Shown in pieces: positions 39,985-50,708 of a DNA stretch of 64,000 nt (the stretch's first letter is position 1; every line of letters starts with the position of its first letter). The notes under the pieces were generated by a model. The model worked only from the letters and a program-made list of their open reading frames with translations. It searched no databases and was not told where the DNA came from. Location: the NCBI RefSeq assembly GCF_037392515.1, contig NC_090281.1, positions 52,492,753-52,556,752 on the forward strand. Direction: 5' to 3'. Position numbers and translations under genes: made by a program. The DNA comes from Haliotis asinina (Eukaryota > Mollusca > Gastropoda > Lepetellida > Haliotidae).

Positions 39985-40262
39985 ACTGCATAGGGGTACA
40001 TATTAACTCAGTCGGTGAATTCAAATCTCTCCTTAGAAACGACAAATCCATGAATTATCTAGATCTGAGTTATGGCAGTCGATTCTGTCAGATCGTACAC
40101 TGTCCACTTAATCTCGGCTATAGTGATTTGAATGCGGGTGAAGTAAATAGACACATTTCTAACAACCCAGGATGCGTCTGTGGACATCATAATGAAGACA
40201 CAGCCCATTATCTTTCTACATGTAAGTCACACACTGCTGTCAGATGTAATACCTACTTCTGT
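39985..40262 (+). mobile_element. LINE (non-LTR retrotransposon) ORF2 C-terminal fragment
   Basis: The frame contains LNLGYSDLNAGEVN followed by CVCGHHNEDTAHYLSTC. This matches the C-terminal pattern after the reverse transcriptase of many animal LINEs (an RxGxSxLN segment, then CxCG...ED..H....C). Only this 3' part is present; no reverse transcriptase or endonuclease domain is seen upstream. It runs directly into the 31-bp minisatellite. Confidence 0.65.
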
Positions 40263-40317
40263 GTAAATGGTTAAAAATAACACCTAGTTCTATGTAAACG
40301 ATTAGAAATAACACCTA

Positions 40318-40352
40318 CTTCTATCAGAGACCATAATGGTCTCTGCTTCTAT
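40318..40352. mobile_element. 21-bp palindromic micro-insertion with 7-bp target duplication
   Basis: The core at 40325-40345 is CAGAGACCAT, one A, then ATGGTCTCTG: a perfect palindrome with 10-bp arms. It interrupts a 31-bp minisatellite unit and is flanked by CTTCTAT at 40318-40324 and 40346-40352. A second example with the same ends is at 42491-42527. Confidence 0.6.
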
Positions 40353-40632
40353 GTAAAGAGTTGAAATAACACATATTTCTATGTAAATAGTTAGAAGTAA
40401 TACCTACTTCTATGTAAACGATCAGAAATAACACCTAATTCTATGTAAATAGTTAGAAATAACACCTACCTCTATGTAAATGGTTAGAAATAACATCTAC
40501 TTCTGTCTAAATGGTTAGAAATAACACCTACTTCTATGTAAATGGTTAGAAACAATATCTACTTCTATGTAAATTGTTAGAAATAACACCTACCTCTGTA
40601 TAAATGATTAGAAATAACACCTACCTCTATGA

Positions 40633-40825
40633 GTAAGTGAGTGGGTGAGTTTAGTTTTACGTCGCACTCAGCAGTATTCCAGCTATATGGCGGCGGTCTG
40701 TAAATAATCGAGTCTGGAACAGACAATCCAGTGATCAACAACATGAGCATCGATCTGTGCAACCAAGTCAGCGAGCCTGACCACTCGATCCCGTTAGTCG
40801 CCCCTTACGACAAGCATAGTCGCAT
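40633..40825 (-). mobile_element. SINE family B copy inside the minisatellite
   Basis: AGTAAGTGAGTGGGTGAGTT, TTTTACGTCGCACTCAGCAG, AATAATCGAGTCTGGAACAG and CATGAGCATCGATCTG lead to CGCCCCTTACGACAAGCATA. It is less diverged than most copies here but lacks part of the middle. It splits the 31-bp array, so it arrived after the array expanded. The repetitive flanks make the target duplication ambiguous. Confidence 0.9.
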
Positions 40826-41271
40826 TTTACCTATTTCTATTTAAATAGTTAGAAATAACATCTACTTCTATGTAAATGGCTAGAGATAACACCTACCTCT
40901 ATATAAATAAGAAATAACACCTACTTCTGTGTAAATGTTGATGCCAGTGCATCACTGAAATGGGATACTGACGGCCATCATCGCGAAGCACGATGAATTT
41001 AAATCAAACACTCAACAGCAAAAACGTCCTCTAGTACGAGCTCTGAAAGACACCTGTTTGCCATCACCACCGCCAATGTAGTATTAAAACTCGACATGCA
41101 CGCTGTGGAATCTAATTATCTAATTTCATTAAGAAATGAGTGAGAGAACTGTCTGAAATGTTTCAACCTGGATTTGATCGCCCAACGCCCATCGGCGAAA
41201 CACTGTTTCAGTATCCTCTGCACGTGAATGTTGTTCCCGGGCTTCCAGCACCTGCAACTTGCTACGTAGAC

Positions 41272-41440
41272 TGATGTCTACTCTCTGAATATATTATTTT
41301 GACAGAAACATATTAACCCGTATCAACTGAAAGGAACCCCAGTGAGATGGGGGATTCAGAACATGGGGAAATCTAAATTGCAGGAAGAGGTAGTGTGAAA
41401 TAATGTTGTTCAGGAACTGTGAGCCAGACTACAGAAGGAC
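41272..41440 (+). repeat. Dispersed repeat, copy 1
   Basis: Shares with 44439-44620, in the same order, TCTCTGAATATAT, TTAACCCGTAT...TTGAAAGG-type sequence, GAAATCTA, GAAGAGG and AAATAATGTTGTTCAGG-type sequence. An interspersed repeat of unknown class; no coding frame. Confidence 0.65.
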
Positions 41441-42483
41441 TATTTGGCTTACAAATGCACGTTTCGGGGCAAGGACACGATTGCAATAGAAACAAAACAT
41501 GTGTATTTATCAATCATAATTTGTATCCCGTAACCATGCTGAAGGACCGTATTATAATCTTGTCTTATAAAAGGTCAACAGGTATTCTCTGCCAATTGAA
41601 GAAGGTAAAATAAAAATTTGCTTCCATATAAAACCTTATGTAATGGTCTCTACTAAAATATAACTCGGTACATTTAATACAGCTAAAGCCCAAATACTGT
41701 TAGATTATATGGTCTCTGATAAAGCTTACATACCGCCTTCCGTCATGCAATATTGAGTGCAACCTTCACTATTATTTAAGAATTAATGTCGCACATGGCA
41801 TCTGATTCCGTGGAATTTCTTCACGAACGTCCATTATCTTGCCGTATTGAGCTAACAACTAGTGATATATATAGAATATACATGCAAGTGGTAGACATGT
41901 CCATGTTCACTGACACTCCTAATAATCAGAAGGCCGTTACAAGGTCGTTATCTCGTTCAAAATATTCACCCCATGCAATCGCCACTTTCCGTAACCTGCA
42001 AGAAGACATTCGTTGCCCGTCGCTCTTGTCCGTAACCTGTAATTCCACTCGACCTTTTCCGTAACCTCGTTATTCGGCATATCAATGGATAGCACGAGTT
42101 GGACACGAATGAAGTGGGTCGATGCCATTCGCCACTCGCCTCGTTCGTCGGTACTCGCCCCTTTTCGAAACTTGAACCAAAAAATTGTCGCCTGCAGGTA
42201 ACGCTCAAGAAGACATTCGTCACCAATCGATCTTTTTTCCGTAACCTGTAAGAAATGGACACGGATGTCTTTAATGTGCAGTTGCTTACATCTTACTGTG
42301 CCAAGTGTTCATGTGGGGGTGCAAAGAGATCGGAGACTGTATCCAACCATCATCCCTCACCACTGCAACAAACAAAACTTTGATGTACAAAAAATAGAAG
42401 TACTAAATGCAGAATAAAGAAATATCCCGTCCAGAAAAAAAACATGCTAAAATCATTACAGTCCATTTGCAGGGTCTGTGTGT
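41441..42483. other. No gene; repeated CCGTAACCTG and ATGGTCTCT pieces
   Basis: CCGTAACCTG recurs around 41991, 42029, 42054 (variant) and 42239, partly with CAAGAAGACATTCGT, suggesting a short decayed local repeat. ATGGTCTCT appears at about 41643 and ATTATATGGTCTCTG at 41704-41718, matching one arm of the palindromic insertions. No exon is supported. Confidence 0.5.
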
Positions 42484-42534
42484 GTTTAAGCAGAGACCAT
42501 ATAATAGATTCTATTATATGGTCTCTGGTTTAAG
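42484..42534. mobile_element. 37-bp palindromic micro-insertion with 7-bp target duplication
   Basis: 42491-42527 consists of CAGAGACCATATAATAG, the loop ATT, and the exact complement CTATTATATGGTCTCTG (17-bp arms). It is flanked on both sides by GTTTAAG (42484-42490 and 42528-42534). This is the structure expected of a DNA transposon reduced to its inverted ends. No superfamily is certain from a 7-bp duplication. Confidence 0.7.
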
Positions 42535-43276
42535 ACCTTCCCAGTCTGTCAGTCTCTCTCTTGACCAGTGACCTTGCAGCCAGCATGTGGTAGCCATTCC
42601 CTCCCACATCCGGGTAGTTACCTCATCGTGACAGCGTCCCGTGCACCCCACATGTAACTGGACGTGTCAAGTGTCTACGGTGTAATCATATGCACAAACA
42701 ACACCCACTTGTGTCAATGTTATGTCTTGACATGATAGGGCCTTGTACATAAGAACCTGCCCACTCCGCTGTATGGTACACGCTGTTAGACAACTGGCTA
42801 ATTAAGATGTAATTACACTTGTAGATATCTCTTCGAGGGGTGTGTATTTCAAAGCACCCCTCTCACGTGGGATTAATTACCGCGGCGGTGTATACAACTG
42901 CACTTGTTACTCCGTACAGTGTACAGAAGAAAAACAAGAAAAGAAGCCTGGCTGTACAGGCGTACGGTAGTAGGTACACTTTGATTCGACATTCAACAGT
43001 AGGTAATCATTTGGATGAGGGTGTCTAAGCGACGCTCCTTCAAGAACGTTTTGAAGGCATTGACACGTCGACGTGCTGAAAAGCGAGTTAGACAGCGCCC
43101 AGTCACATACTTGGATGTTAATGGACAATCAGCCACTTTTTTCAGACACGCCCATGGTCTATATCATACACATTAAACGTTTCATCTAGCCACTTTCTAA
43201 GTGGCATTGTGTATTTATAATTACTGTCATTACTGTGCTATCCTTTTGAGATAGTAGACAGTTTACCATGGACAGT
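42535..43276. other. No gene seen
   Basis: Unique DNA. The short overlapping frames on both strands near 42840-43128 have no recognisable features. Confidence 0.45.
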
Positions 43277-43343
43277 TACCGGAAATCGAACCCGGGCCTT
43301 CGACGCCAACGCTTAAACCACTAGGCTACCACGCCGCCCACCC
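43277..43343 (-). mobile_element. SINE family A head fragment
   Basis: GAAATCGAACCCGGGCCTTC (complement of the B box region) through CGCTTAAACCACTAGGCTAC, i.e. only the tRNA-like head. The body and tail are absent. It is not a tRNA gene because no acceptor stem closes. Confidence 0.75.
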
Positions 43344-44438
43344 TTCCGAATAAGTAATGAAGTGAGAATTTACAAGGTAGCAAGGTCTCCACCGCGAGTC
43401 GAGCGGATTGCCCCACCGCCTATTAAGATCTTAGAATGCCGTCATATTGGCATCATCATGATGACAATCCCAATCATCTTCGTCCCACCAAGTCACTTTG
43501 TCATCAACACTGACACGGCGAGATTTAAGCGTCATTAACAGGATATGCTGAATTTAACTATATCAGAAAACACAACGTCTTTATTCCAAAGCACAATTGA
43601 CGTTTCCAATGGATCAGTCAGATGTCAAATCGCCAACCCAGTTATTTTGTGAAGAAGCTGTTTTAGACATTTACACTTGGATGTCAGTGTTCGGTGTTGA
43701 TTAAGATAAAACTCCACCTAGCTCAATAAATCAGGGACGATCTTCCCCTTAAATACCATTAATCTGAGTAGACGTGGAGGCATTAGTCATTCAGAAAATG
43801 TACTTTCATTAATAAAAAGAACATCGGATGTCAACATTCCTTCCCCGAACTCACATTGAACTCAATTTCTTTAACTTTTTGTCCCTCAGTCCCCTAAATG
43901 ACAGCATCGGCCCTTACGTTGTAGTTAAATATAGCACCGCGCCGTTCTAGGTCATCGCCCGGATGACCTAGAGATGACTTGAAGCTTGGGAGCTGGCGTC
44001 TCCGGCTCCCGGACCATCTTGGTGAGCGACGATCCCTTTGATGTTGTCAGATGGTGTAACAGGCGCACAGGAGGCCGTTGCTAGCGTAATGGCGTGTAAG
44101 TCAGAAGCGAGACATCAATTTGGTCAAAGGAGCACTTGTCATGTTTAGTGTAGAGGGCGGTTGGTTTGTTGAACGCGGACATGATAAATATTTTCTTTTG
44201 ACAATGGTACATGTCTTTATAGTAAGTTTCACTGCTGGCCTTCAAAAGATACACCCTCTGTTGTCGCCGAGGTGGGAGGTTTGTGGGTATAAAAATATGT
44301 CCTAGCTACAAATATACTACAAGGTCAATTTGTGGTCCGGGATGAAGTGTTGACCTTGAGGTTCAGATTCATGCGTGATGGTCATAGATGCTAGATACTG
44401 ACCGGGTGGACCTTTGGGAGGACATTCCAATTTAAACT
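43344..44438. other. No gene; two adjacent hairpins
   Basis: Mostly unique DNA with no supported exon. It contains CTAGGTCATC / GCCCG / GATGACCTAG (43947-43971, perfect 10-bp arms) and, 16 bases on, GGGAGC...GCTCCC (43988-44010). Confidence 0.5.
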
Positions 44439-44620
44439 AATGCCTAGTCTCTGAATATATACAGTAGTAACAAACTAACCCATATAAATTGAAAGGGGTC
44501 CTTGGAGAAGAAATATTCGGCCTCTGAACCTGAAGAAATCTAGATTTGTTTTAGCATTGCGAAGAGGGCATGGCAGTGGGGAAAATAATGTGGTACAGGG
44601 ACTCTGAGACGACTGTTTTG
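44439..44620 (+). repeat. Dispersed repeat, copy 2
   Basis: Second copy of the repeat at 41272-41440, same orientation, about 3.2 kb away and clearly diverged. No target duplication was identified. Confidence 0.65.
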
Positions 44621-44684
44621 CAGTCAGGAATATCACATTGGACAATTTTTGTTCTGTAAGAACCATACTTCCTCCTCGGCACTT

Positions 44685-44960
44685 AATACTAAAAGTCACA
44701 ATTCTTAGGCTCATTTTATATCGACTCAGCCGTGGCAGGCTCAAACTCCCGTGTATGTGTGCTAAGCAGCTGCACATACCACAATTTGCTAGGAATATTT
44801 ATTCGTAGTTGTGTATGTTCATTTACATTGAGTTTCTGTACTAACTATTAAAAATCACTATTTAGACACCATTTGAAAGGCTCAAACTCTAGTCCGTGTG
44901 TATGTGCTAAGTAGGTACACTGATATAGCTGGATGGGAGTGTTCATCCAATGTTGTGTAA
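44685..44960. repeat. Imperfect direct duplication, about 141-bp offset
   Basis: AGGCTCAAACTC followed by GTGTATGTGTGCTAAG-type sequence occurs at 44737 and again at 44878. The preceding ACTAAAAGTCACAATT-type sequence is matched by ACTATTAAAAATCACTATTT. A local, old tandem duplication. Confidence 0.6.
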
Positions 44961-45995
44961 GTGTGTCTATTCTCATTCGGTCATTCTTTACCACGCATGG
45001 ACAAAGTTATATGTCCTCCTAAAGATCAAGAATCTATCCAACATCAGCGAATATATCGGTATATACATGACCCCAGAATTAGTTCTTGAATATCAAAATG
45101 ATGAGACATATCTTGTAGCGTCTGGGTGGTCTCTCCAGCTCAATTCACGTTCATGTTTAGTACAATCTACATGGTTACAACCGAAGGAAAGCTAAATAAA
45201 AACCAGGCTGAAAAGGTATGTTTGAAGAAATCCCACTTCAAAACACAAACATCTGTCTGCCTGCACTTGTGAAGGCAGACGATCCCAAGACGCGTGTGTC
45301 GTCTGCTTCAGTTTGATAGCCGCCCCTCGAGGCACGCGGACAAGGGTTTTCAGATGACAAAAGGATAACTACTCTAATTTGAAAACCCAACAAAAGACGA
45401 AACTAAAGCATTATACGAAACTTGCTTAGTAAAAACAATCGTGGATTCTTTTTTGGTCAGAACTACTTTGAAGGGTGGAGGTTAAAAGCTCGTTGACACC
45501 TTCCTGGTTCTAAGCCTGACCCACGGCACAAAACGCTACTTCTGTATCCTTGGGCCAGATGGCCCGGGGTCCATCCTCAGCACAAAGGTCGTAGCTTTGA
45601 TACTCAATAATCTTGTGGCCTCAGTAGAAGCGTTGTCCTCATTTCAGGGGAGGTAACTGATGTGTGAGCTGATAATAAAAGGAAGGAGGTGATTACCCGG
45701 GTGGCTGTTACATAAGTCTTGGCTTGTGGGGCCATTTGTCACAAGACATTGTTACAAGTGAAAGGGATTTAAGCATGTTTTGTATAAGACAAGGACGGAT
45801 AGACATTTTGTGTATAAACCATCCTGTTACTGAAATTTGAATATGGCACAAGTCAAAGATATGATAACTAACCCTTTTTCTTTGAAGTCGGAAGACACGG
45901 TCAGTCGTATGATCGTTGTTCCCAGAAATGATGTCCAGATCTGCACTGTCACCCCAACTGTTACCACTTCACCGTCATTGTCCAAGTTATTATGT
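44961..45995. other. No gene seen
   Basis: Unique DNA. GTCTGCCT (45255-45262) pairs with AGGCAGAC (45273-45280), and GCAGACGA there can instead pair with TCGTCTGC about 20 bases further on, giving two alternative hairpins. No exon is supported. Confidence 0.45.
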
Positions 45996-46976
45996 CCTCT
46001 GTGAACACAGACAGAATGCTGTCAATACTTTAGAGGTACTGTGAAGTCTTTGAAAGGCATTTAGTTCTTGAATATCTTGTGAACACAGACACAATACTGA
46101 CAATATTTTTGAGGTAGTTCAGTCTGTGAACACAGACACAATACTGACAATACTTTGGAGGTACACCAGTCTGTGAACACTGTCACAATACTGACAATAC
46201 TTTGGAGGTACTCCAGTCTGTGAACACAGACACAATACTGACAATACTTTTGAGGTACTCCAGTCTGTGAACGCAGACACAATACTGACAATACTTTGGA
46301 GGTACACCAGTCTGTGAACACAGACACAATACTGACAATATGTTTTAGGTAGTTCAGTCTGTGAACACAGACACAATACTGACAATACTTTTGAGGTACT
46401 CCAGTCTGTGAACACAGACACAATACTGACAATACTTTTGAGGTACACCAGTCTGTGAACACAGACACAATACTGACAATATTTTTTAGGTAGTTCAGTC
46501 TGTGAACACAGACACAATACTGACAATACTTTTGAGGTACTCCAGTCTGTGAACACAGACACAATACTGACAATACTTTGGAGGTAGTTCAGTCTGTGAA
46601 CACAGACACAATACTGACAATATTTTTGAGGTAGTTCAGTCTGTGAACACAGACACAATACTGACAATACTTTGGAGGTACACCAGTCTGTGAACACAGA
46701 CACAATACTGACAATATTTTTGAGGTAGTTCAGTCTGTGAACACAGACACAATACTGACAATACTTTTGAGGTACTCCAGTCTGTGAACACAGACACAAT
46801 ACTGACAATACTTTTGAGGTACACCAGTCTGTGAACACAGACACAATACTGACAATACTTTTGAGGTACTCCAGTCTGTGAACACTGTCACAATACTGAC
46901 AATACAGCAGAGGTAATTCGGCCTGTGAACACAGACACAATACTAACAATACTTTAGAGGTACTTCATTCTGTGAA
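45996..46976. repeat. 47-bp minisatellite, about 20 copies
   Basis: The unit contains TCTGTGAACACAGACACAAT, ACTGACAATACTTTTGAGG and TACTCCAG-type sequence. Each unit holds the palindrome TCTGTG-AA-CACAGA. Because 47 is not a multiple of 3, three units make one 47-residue protein period, and minus-strand frames (170 and 276 codons) stay open through all three phases. Those frames are artefacts of the repeat: no start context, no domain, no flanking exons. A lone diverged unit lies at about 47151-47192. Confidence 0.95.
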
Positions 46977-47614
46977 TTATGCGCCAGGTTAGTGATACAG
47001 CGAGCTTGAGGTGACGGAACTGGTGGTCACACGAATACATGCAAACACCTAGTTGCAGGTAAAGCAACGTGCAGTAAACTTGGGAAAATGCTGTGACTGT
47101 ATGATCTGTATATTGGCGCTGTATAAATATATATAGATAAATACATAAATACTGTAGAGGTAATTCAGCCAGTGGACACAGACACGATATTGTAAAGGTA
47201 AAGGAGAGATGAGGAACTGAAAACAATAGGGTCAGGAACTTTGTGGCAAACTGGAGCTACAGCTGTTTGGTCATGATTCCAGGTGACTGATGTTTCGTTG
47301 CCAACATGAAGGCTGCCCACAGTTGGGTGCTGCAAGAATCTCTTCAGGCTATCATCACTCCTTATCTCTGATCACTGATCGCCCCGATTATGTCTCTGTT
47401 GTTGTCAGCACCCCACCAGTGATTTAAGGTTTTACCAAAATAGTGAACGTGTCGAACCTGCCTAACTTCCGGTTTTCCTCCCATATCACGTTGGTTGCTA
47501 TGAAGAAGATGGATTGCTGTTCAAATCGGCGTAAAACACAATTCGTTCACTCACATCACAATTAGGAAAATGTATTGAAAGTTAAAGTCTAAACGCTTTT
47601 AGATTGGTTGGATT
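46977..47614. other. No gene seen
   Basis: Unique DNA apart from the stray 47-bp unit. No exon is supported. Confidence 0.45.
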
Positions 47615-47852
47615 CGTGTTTGTTGTTTAACGCCCCACACGGCAATGTTCCACCTATATGGCGGCATTCTGTTAATAATCGAGTCTGGACCAGACAACCC
47701 AGTGATCAACAGCTTGAGCTATCTACGCAAATGGGGTATGATGCCATGTGTCAACGAAGTAAGCGACCCTGACTATCCGATCCAGTCAGTCGCCTCTCAT
47801 CACAAGCATGTCTTGCTAATGACCAATTCTAGCCCGGATTTTCACGGGTGCT
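47615..47852 (-). mobile_element. SINE family B copy
   Basis: The diverged tail TTGTTTAACGCCCCACACGG, then AATAATCGAGTCTGGACCAG, AACCCAGTGATCAACAGC and GTCGCCTCTCATCACAAGCA. Nearly full length; one of the better-kept cores. Confidence 0.85.
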
Positions 47853-48232
47853 TAGCGGTGTTGGTAGGGTCACAGTACGTCAAAGTCATGTCCGTGCTTC
47901 ACTGTACGTCACGGTGCCTAAGTCATAATAAACAATAAAGAGCACCATTGTGGGCACGTATACTTCACGGCGGGTATGGTACTGTAAGATATACAGCGTA
48001 TTAAGAAAAAGAAAAAATGTGTGGGTACGAATGAGAGTGTGAATGGTGTAAAAATGTGAAAAAAGGTAATGTTTGCATTGCTTAATATCTGCTTAACTGC
48101 TTAATAGCTTAATGTGTGATATATATTGTCATCAATGGAAAAAGAAATAAGAAAAAGAAAAAGAAAATAATTATCTCATTACGGTGTCACACATGCACAT
48201 ATCACAGGTCAGTTTATCTGCCTGCCTTGGGT
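47853..48232. other. No gene seen
   Basis: Contains A-rich runs (AAGAAAAAGAAAAA types around 48001-48165) and repeated GCTTAAT words. Nothing coding. Confidence 0.45.
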
Positions 48233-48498
48233 ACCGAGACCCGTGGGTAGAATAGGCCTTCAGCAACACATGCTTGCCATAAAAGGCGACCATGCTTGTC
48301 GTAAGAGGCGACTAACGGGATCGGGTGGTCAGGCTTGCTGACTTGGTTGACACATGTCATCAGTTCCCAAATGCGCAGATCGATGCTCATGTTGTTGGTC
48401 ACTGGATTGTCTGGTCCAGACTCGATTATTCACAGACCGCCCCCATATAGCTGGAATATTGCTGAGTGCGGCGTAAAACTAAACGCACTCACTCACTC
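48233..48498 (+). mobile_element. SINE family B copy, near full length
   Basis: Starts at ACCGAGACCCGTGGGTAGAA and runs through ATGCTTGCCATAAAAGGCGA, CGTAAGAGGCGACTAACGGG, CATGTTGTTGGTCACTGG and ATATAGCTGGAATATTGCTG to GCGGCGTAAAACTAAACGCA and (CTCA)n. This is the most complete copy and a useful local reference. Confidence 0.92.
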
Positions 48499-50614
48499 TT
48501 GGGTAGCGACCACTGCACTGTGCAAAAACCCCAGCATGTTGTAGTAATGCATCTAGAGGGTTGAAGTCATGCAGCACCCACGATACTGTGAAACGGTACA
48601 CGTTGTACTTCCCAGAACCCCTGTGCTAACGTCATCACCCAGGGACAGGCGTCAGCATCCACGACAGACACACAGCAAAGCACGTACACACGTTTAAACA
48701 GTTGAAGACATATATCTCAAACGTGAGTGGTGTGGTAGATACTGCATATTCTCGCCCAGCATTTGCTCGCACTTGTACATGTTAGTAAGTAATGCAGATA
48801 GGTTTAGGTTTAACTAGCACGTGATTCTGTTTGAGGAACGCGATTTGCTCAAGTGATGTGAAAATCTTGTTGAACTGAATCTATGTCCAGTATGCTAACA
48901 CGAGTGGATGTGTTATAATTTAACATTGAATCAATATTATGAATTACTATTGAATCAGTATGTGGATCAAGGTCCTAATACGTGGTAAAGCGGGAGAACA
49001 ATCGCTCATTCCTCCTTACCCAACTTGCTGGGAGAATTAAAGGAGATCGCCAGTTACGGATCAGTGACCGTACAGGGTGAATTTGTTACTCGTGCTTTGG
49101 CTGCGAGTAACTTCACCCAGCACTCCAATCATGGCCAATCGAGCGTTCTCGTGACCAAAGGTTACATACATGCATTTTACAGGTTAAACTGAGTGGTTAT
49201 TTTCGTATCATTTGCAACAAATTGAATTATATTTAAGTGAACTACATACTGGGTGGAGAGGAATCATGGACGTGGAATGTGGAACCATTTCAGAACTGAA
49301 AGTCCAAGGACAACATATCATGTAGAGGTGTAACGTTGTAAAATGAGTGATTTGTTGCCGAAAGTTAAGGAGCAAACCTCGGCAAACCTGAGGTATATGT
49401 CCTACAGCTCAGGAAAGGTGTTAGACATCTACCTTGGAAGAGAAGACATGTTGCTCTGAACCATGCCTTGGAAATGTAAGACAACTGATTAGTGTTATGA
49501 GACAATGGTGTAGACTTAAAAATATGAGAAAAAAATAGGCTGAGCAGTATAATTTTTGTTTGAGACGAATAAAATGTGCAATCTGCAAACAACTGGAACC
49601 AAACAGTGTCTAAGAAATTAACTTCCCTGGATTTTCAAGAAGCATTGCTATGCAACAGTCCTATGCAGAAACGTAGCCTATGCTCTGTAGCTATGAACGT
49701 CTTATCAATGATGATATGGTCCCGGATACTATTTCACGGGGAACAAAATATGGGATTAAAGCGGATTATCACCCCCCAGTTGTTTCTTCTACTAAAACAA
49801 TAGGAGTTTGGTAAGTGGGAAAACCCCAGAGCAAGTGGCCCGTTTGTCAAATGCGCCTCATTTTATTGTGCGGAGTTACCTCTCTTTGGCGTGGCAGAAA
49901 CCAGTGGTCGTGGGTTCGTAAACGTAAACGTAAAGCCTACGTCATTTCGGGGTCTCTGACAACGTCTAGCTAACACATGGTAATGTAGCATGAAGACTTA
50001 TGTTCAAAGAGTAAACCAACTAATTTCAAAGGATCGCTAAAACACTTATGTATATGTACATTGACTTTTGTCGAGTGGTTGCAAAGTCTCGTATCCTTTG
50101 TTGGATTTAACATTTAATATTCTTCATAAAAAAACACAGCTTTTCAACGTAGTATCTTCTCCATGTGTCATATCTCCACTTTGTCTCAGCTGGGGCCCCA
50201 GGGTTGTACTGGACAGCTCATCAGCCCAAATGACCGACGGCGATCTCACGGAGGGCTGTGATGATGAGCATTGCATGACGTATCTCTATATCCTAACGAC
50301 CCAATCGCTGATAACAATATCGATGAACATAGATACTGGATTTTTTTCTTATCACCTAATCGACAGGAGCCTCATATATCAACCGCGTGACATTTTTACT
50401 GCTCAAAAATGTCTACAATGGTGACTAACAACGGGAGAGGTGACGATGTATTTACAGGAGCAGTATTCTTCGCACACTTACTCCTGTAGTAAGATTTATC
50501 TGTAGACAGATTTATGGGATGGGGAATTACATAAACCGTTTTTGTATTTTTGTCTAAAATTACGATGTCTTCATTTTGATAAAATCACAAATACAACCCA
50601 GATACATACATACA
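48499..50614. other. No gene; one hairpin
   Basis: About 2.1 kb of unique DNA. At 49075-49118, GGGTGAA...GTTACTCG pairs with CGAGTAAC-TTCACCC around an 11-base loop with a 3-base bulge. The frame at 50068-50424 has no family features. Confidence 0.45.
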
Positions 50615-50706
<92 letters not shown>

Positions 50707-50708
50707 TC
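50615..50708. repeat. (TG)n microsatellite
   Basis: About 45 TG dinucleotides, nearly pure. The frames rich in Cys-Val across it are artefacts. Confidence 0.98.

Larger units (their letters stand above)
40245..40938. repeat. 31-bp minisatellite, about 16 copies, interrupted by a SINE
   Basis: The unit is close to AAATAACACCTACTTCTATG plus TAAATGGTTAG. About 13 copies lie before the SINE at 40633-40825 and 3-4 after it. The first units overlap the end of the LINE frame. One unit carries a tiny palindromic insertion at 40325-40345. Copies differ by a few bases each, so the array is older than the 1853-bp satellite. Confidence 0.9.

Noticed and set aside
33545-43300. tRNA genes suggested by GGTTCGATTCC boxes
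   Set aside because: All belong to SINE family A heads; acceptor stems do not close. A T-arm-like GGGTTCAAATCC at about 35415 also lacks a foldable tRNA around it.
45996-46949. Frames of 170 and 276 codons rich in Cys-Gln-Tyr-Cys repeats
   Set aside because: These are translation of the 47-bp minisatellite in three cycling phases, with no domain, splice or promoter support.
40245-46976. CRISPR-like appearance of the 31-bp and 47-bp repeats
   Set aside because: The repeats are contiguous with no unique spacers, and the DNA is eukaryotic.
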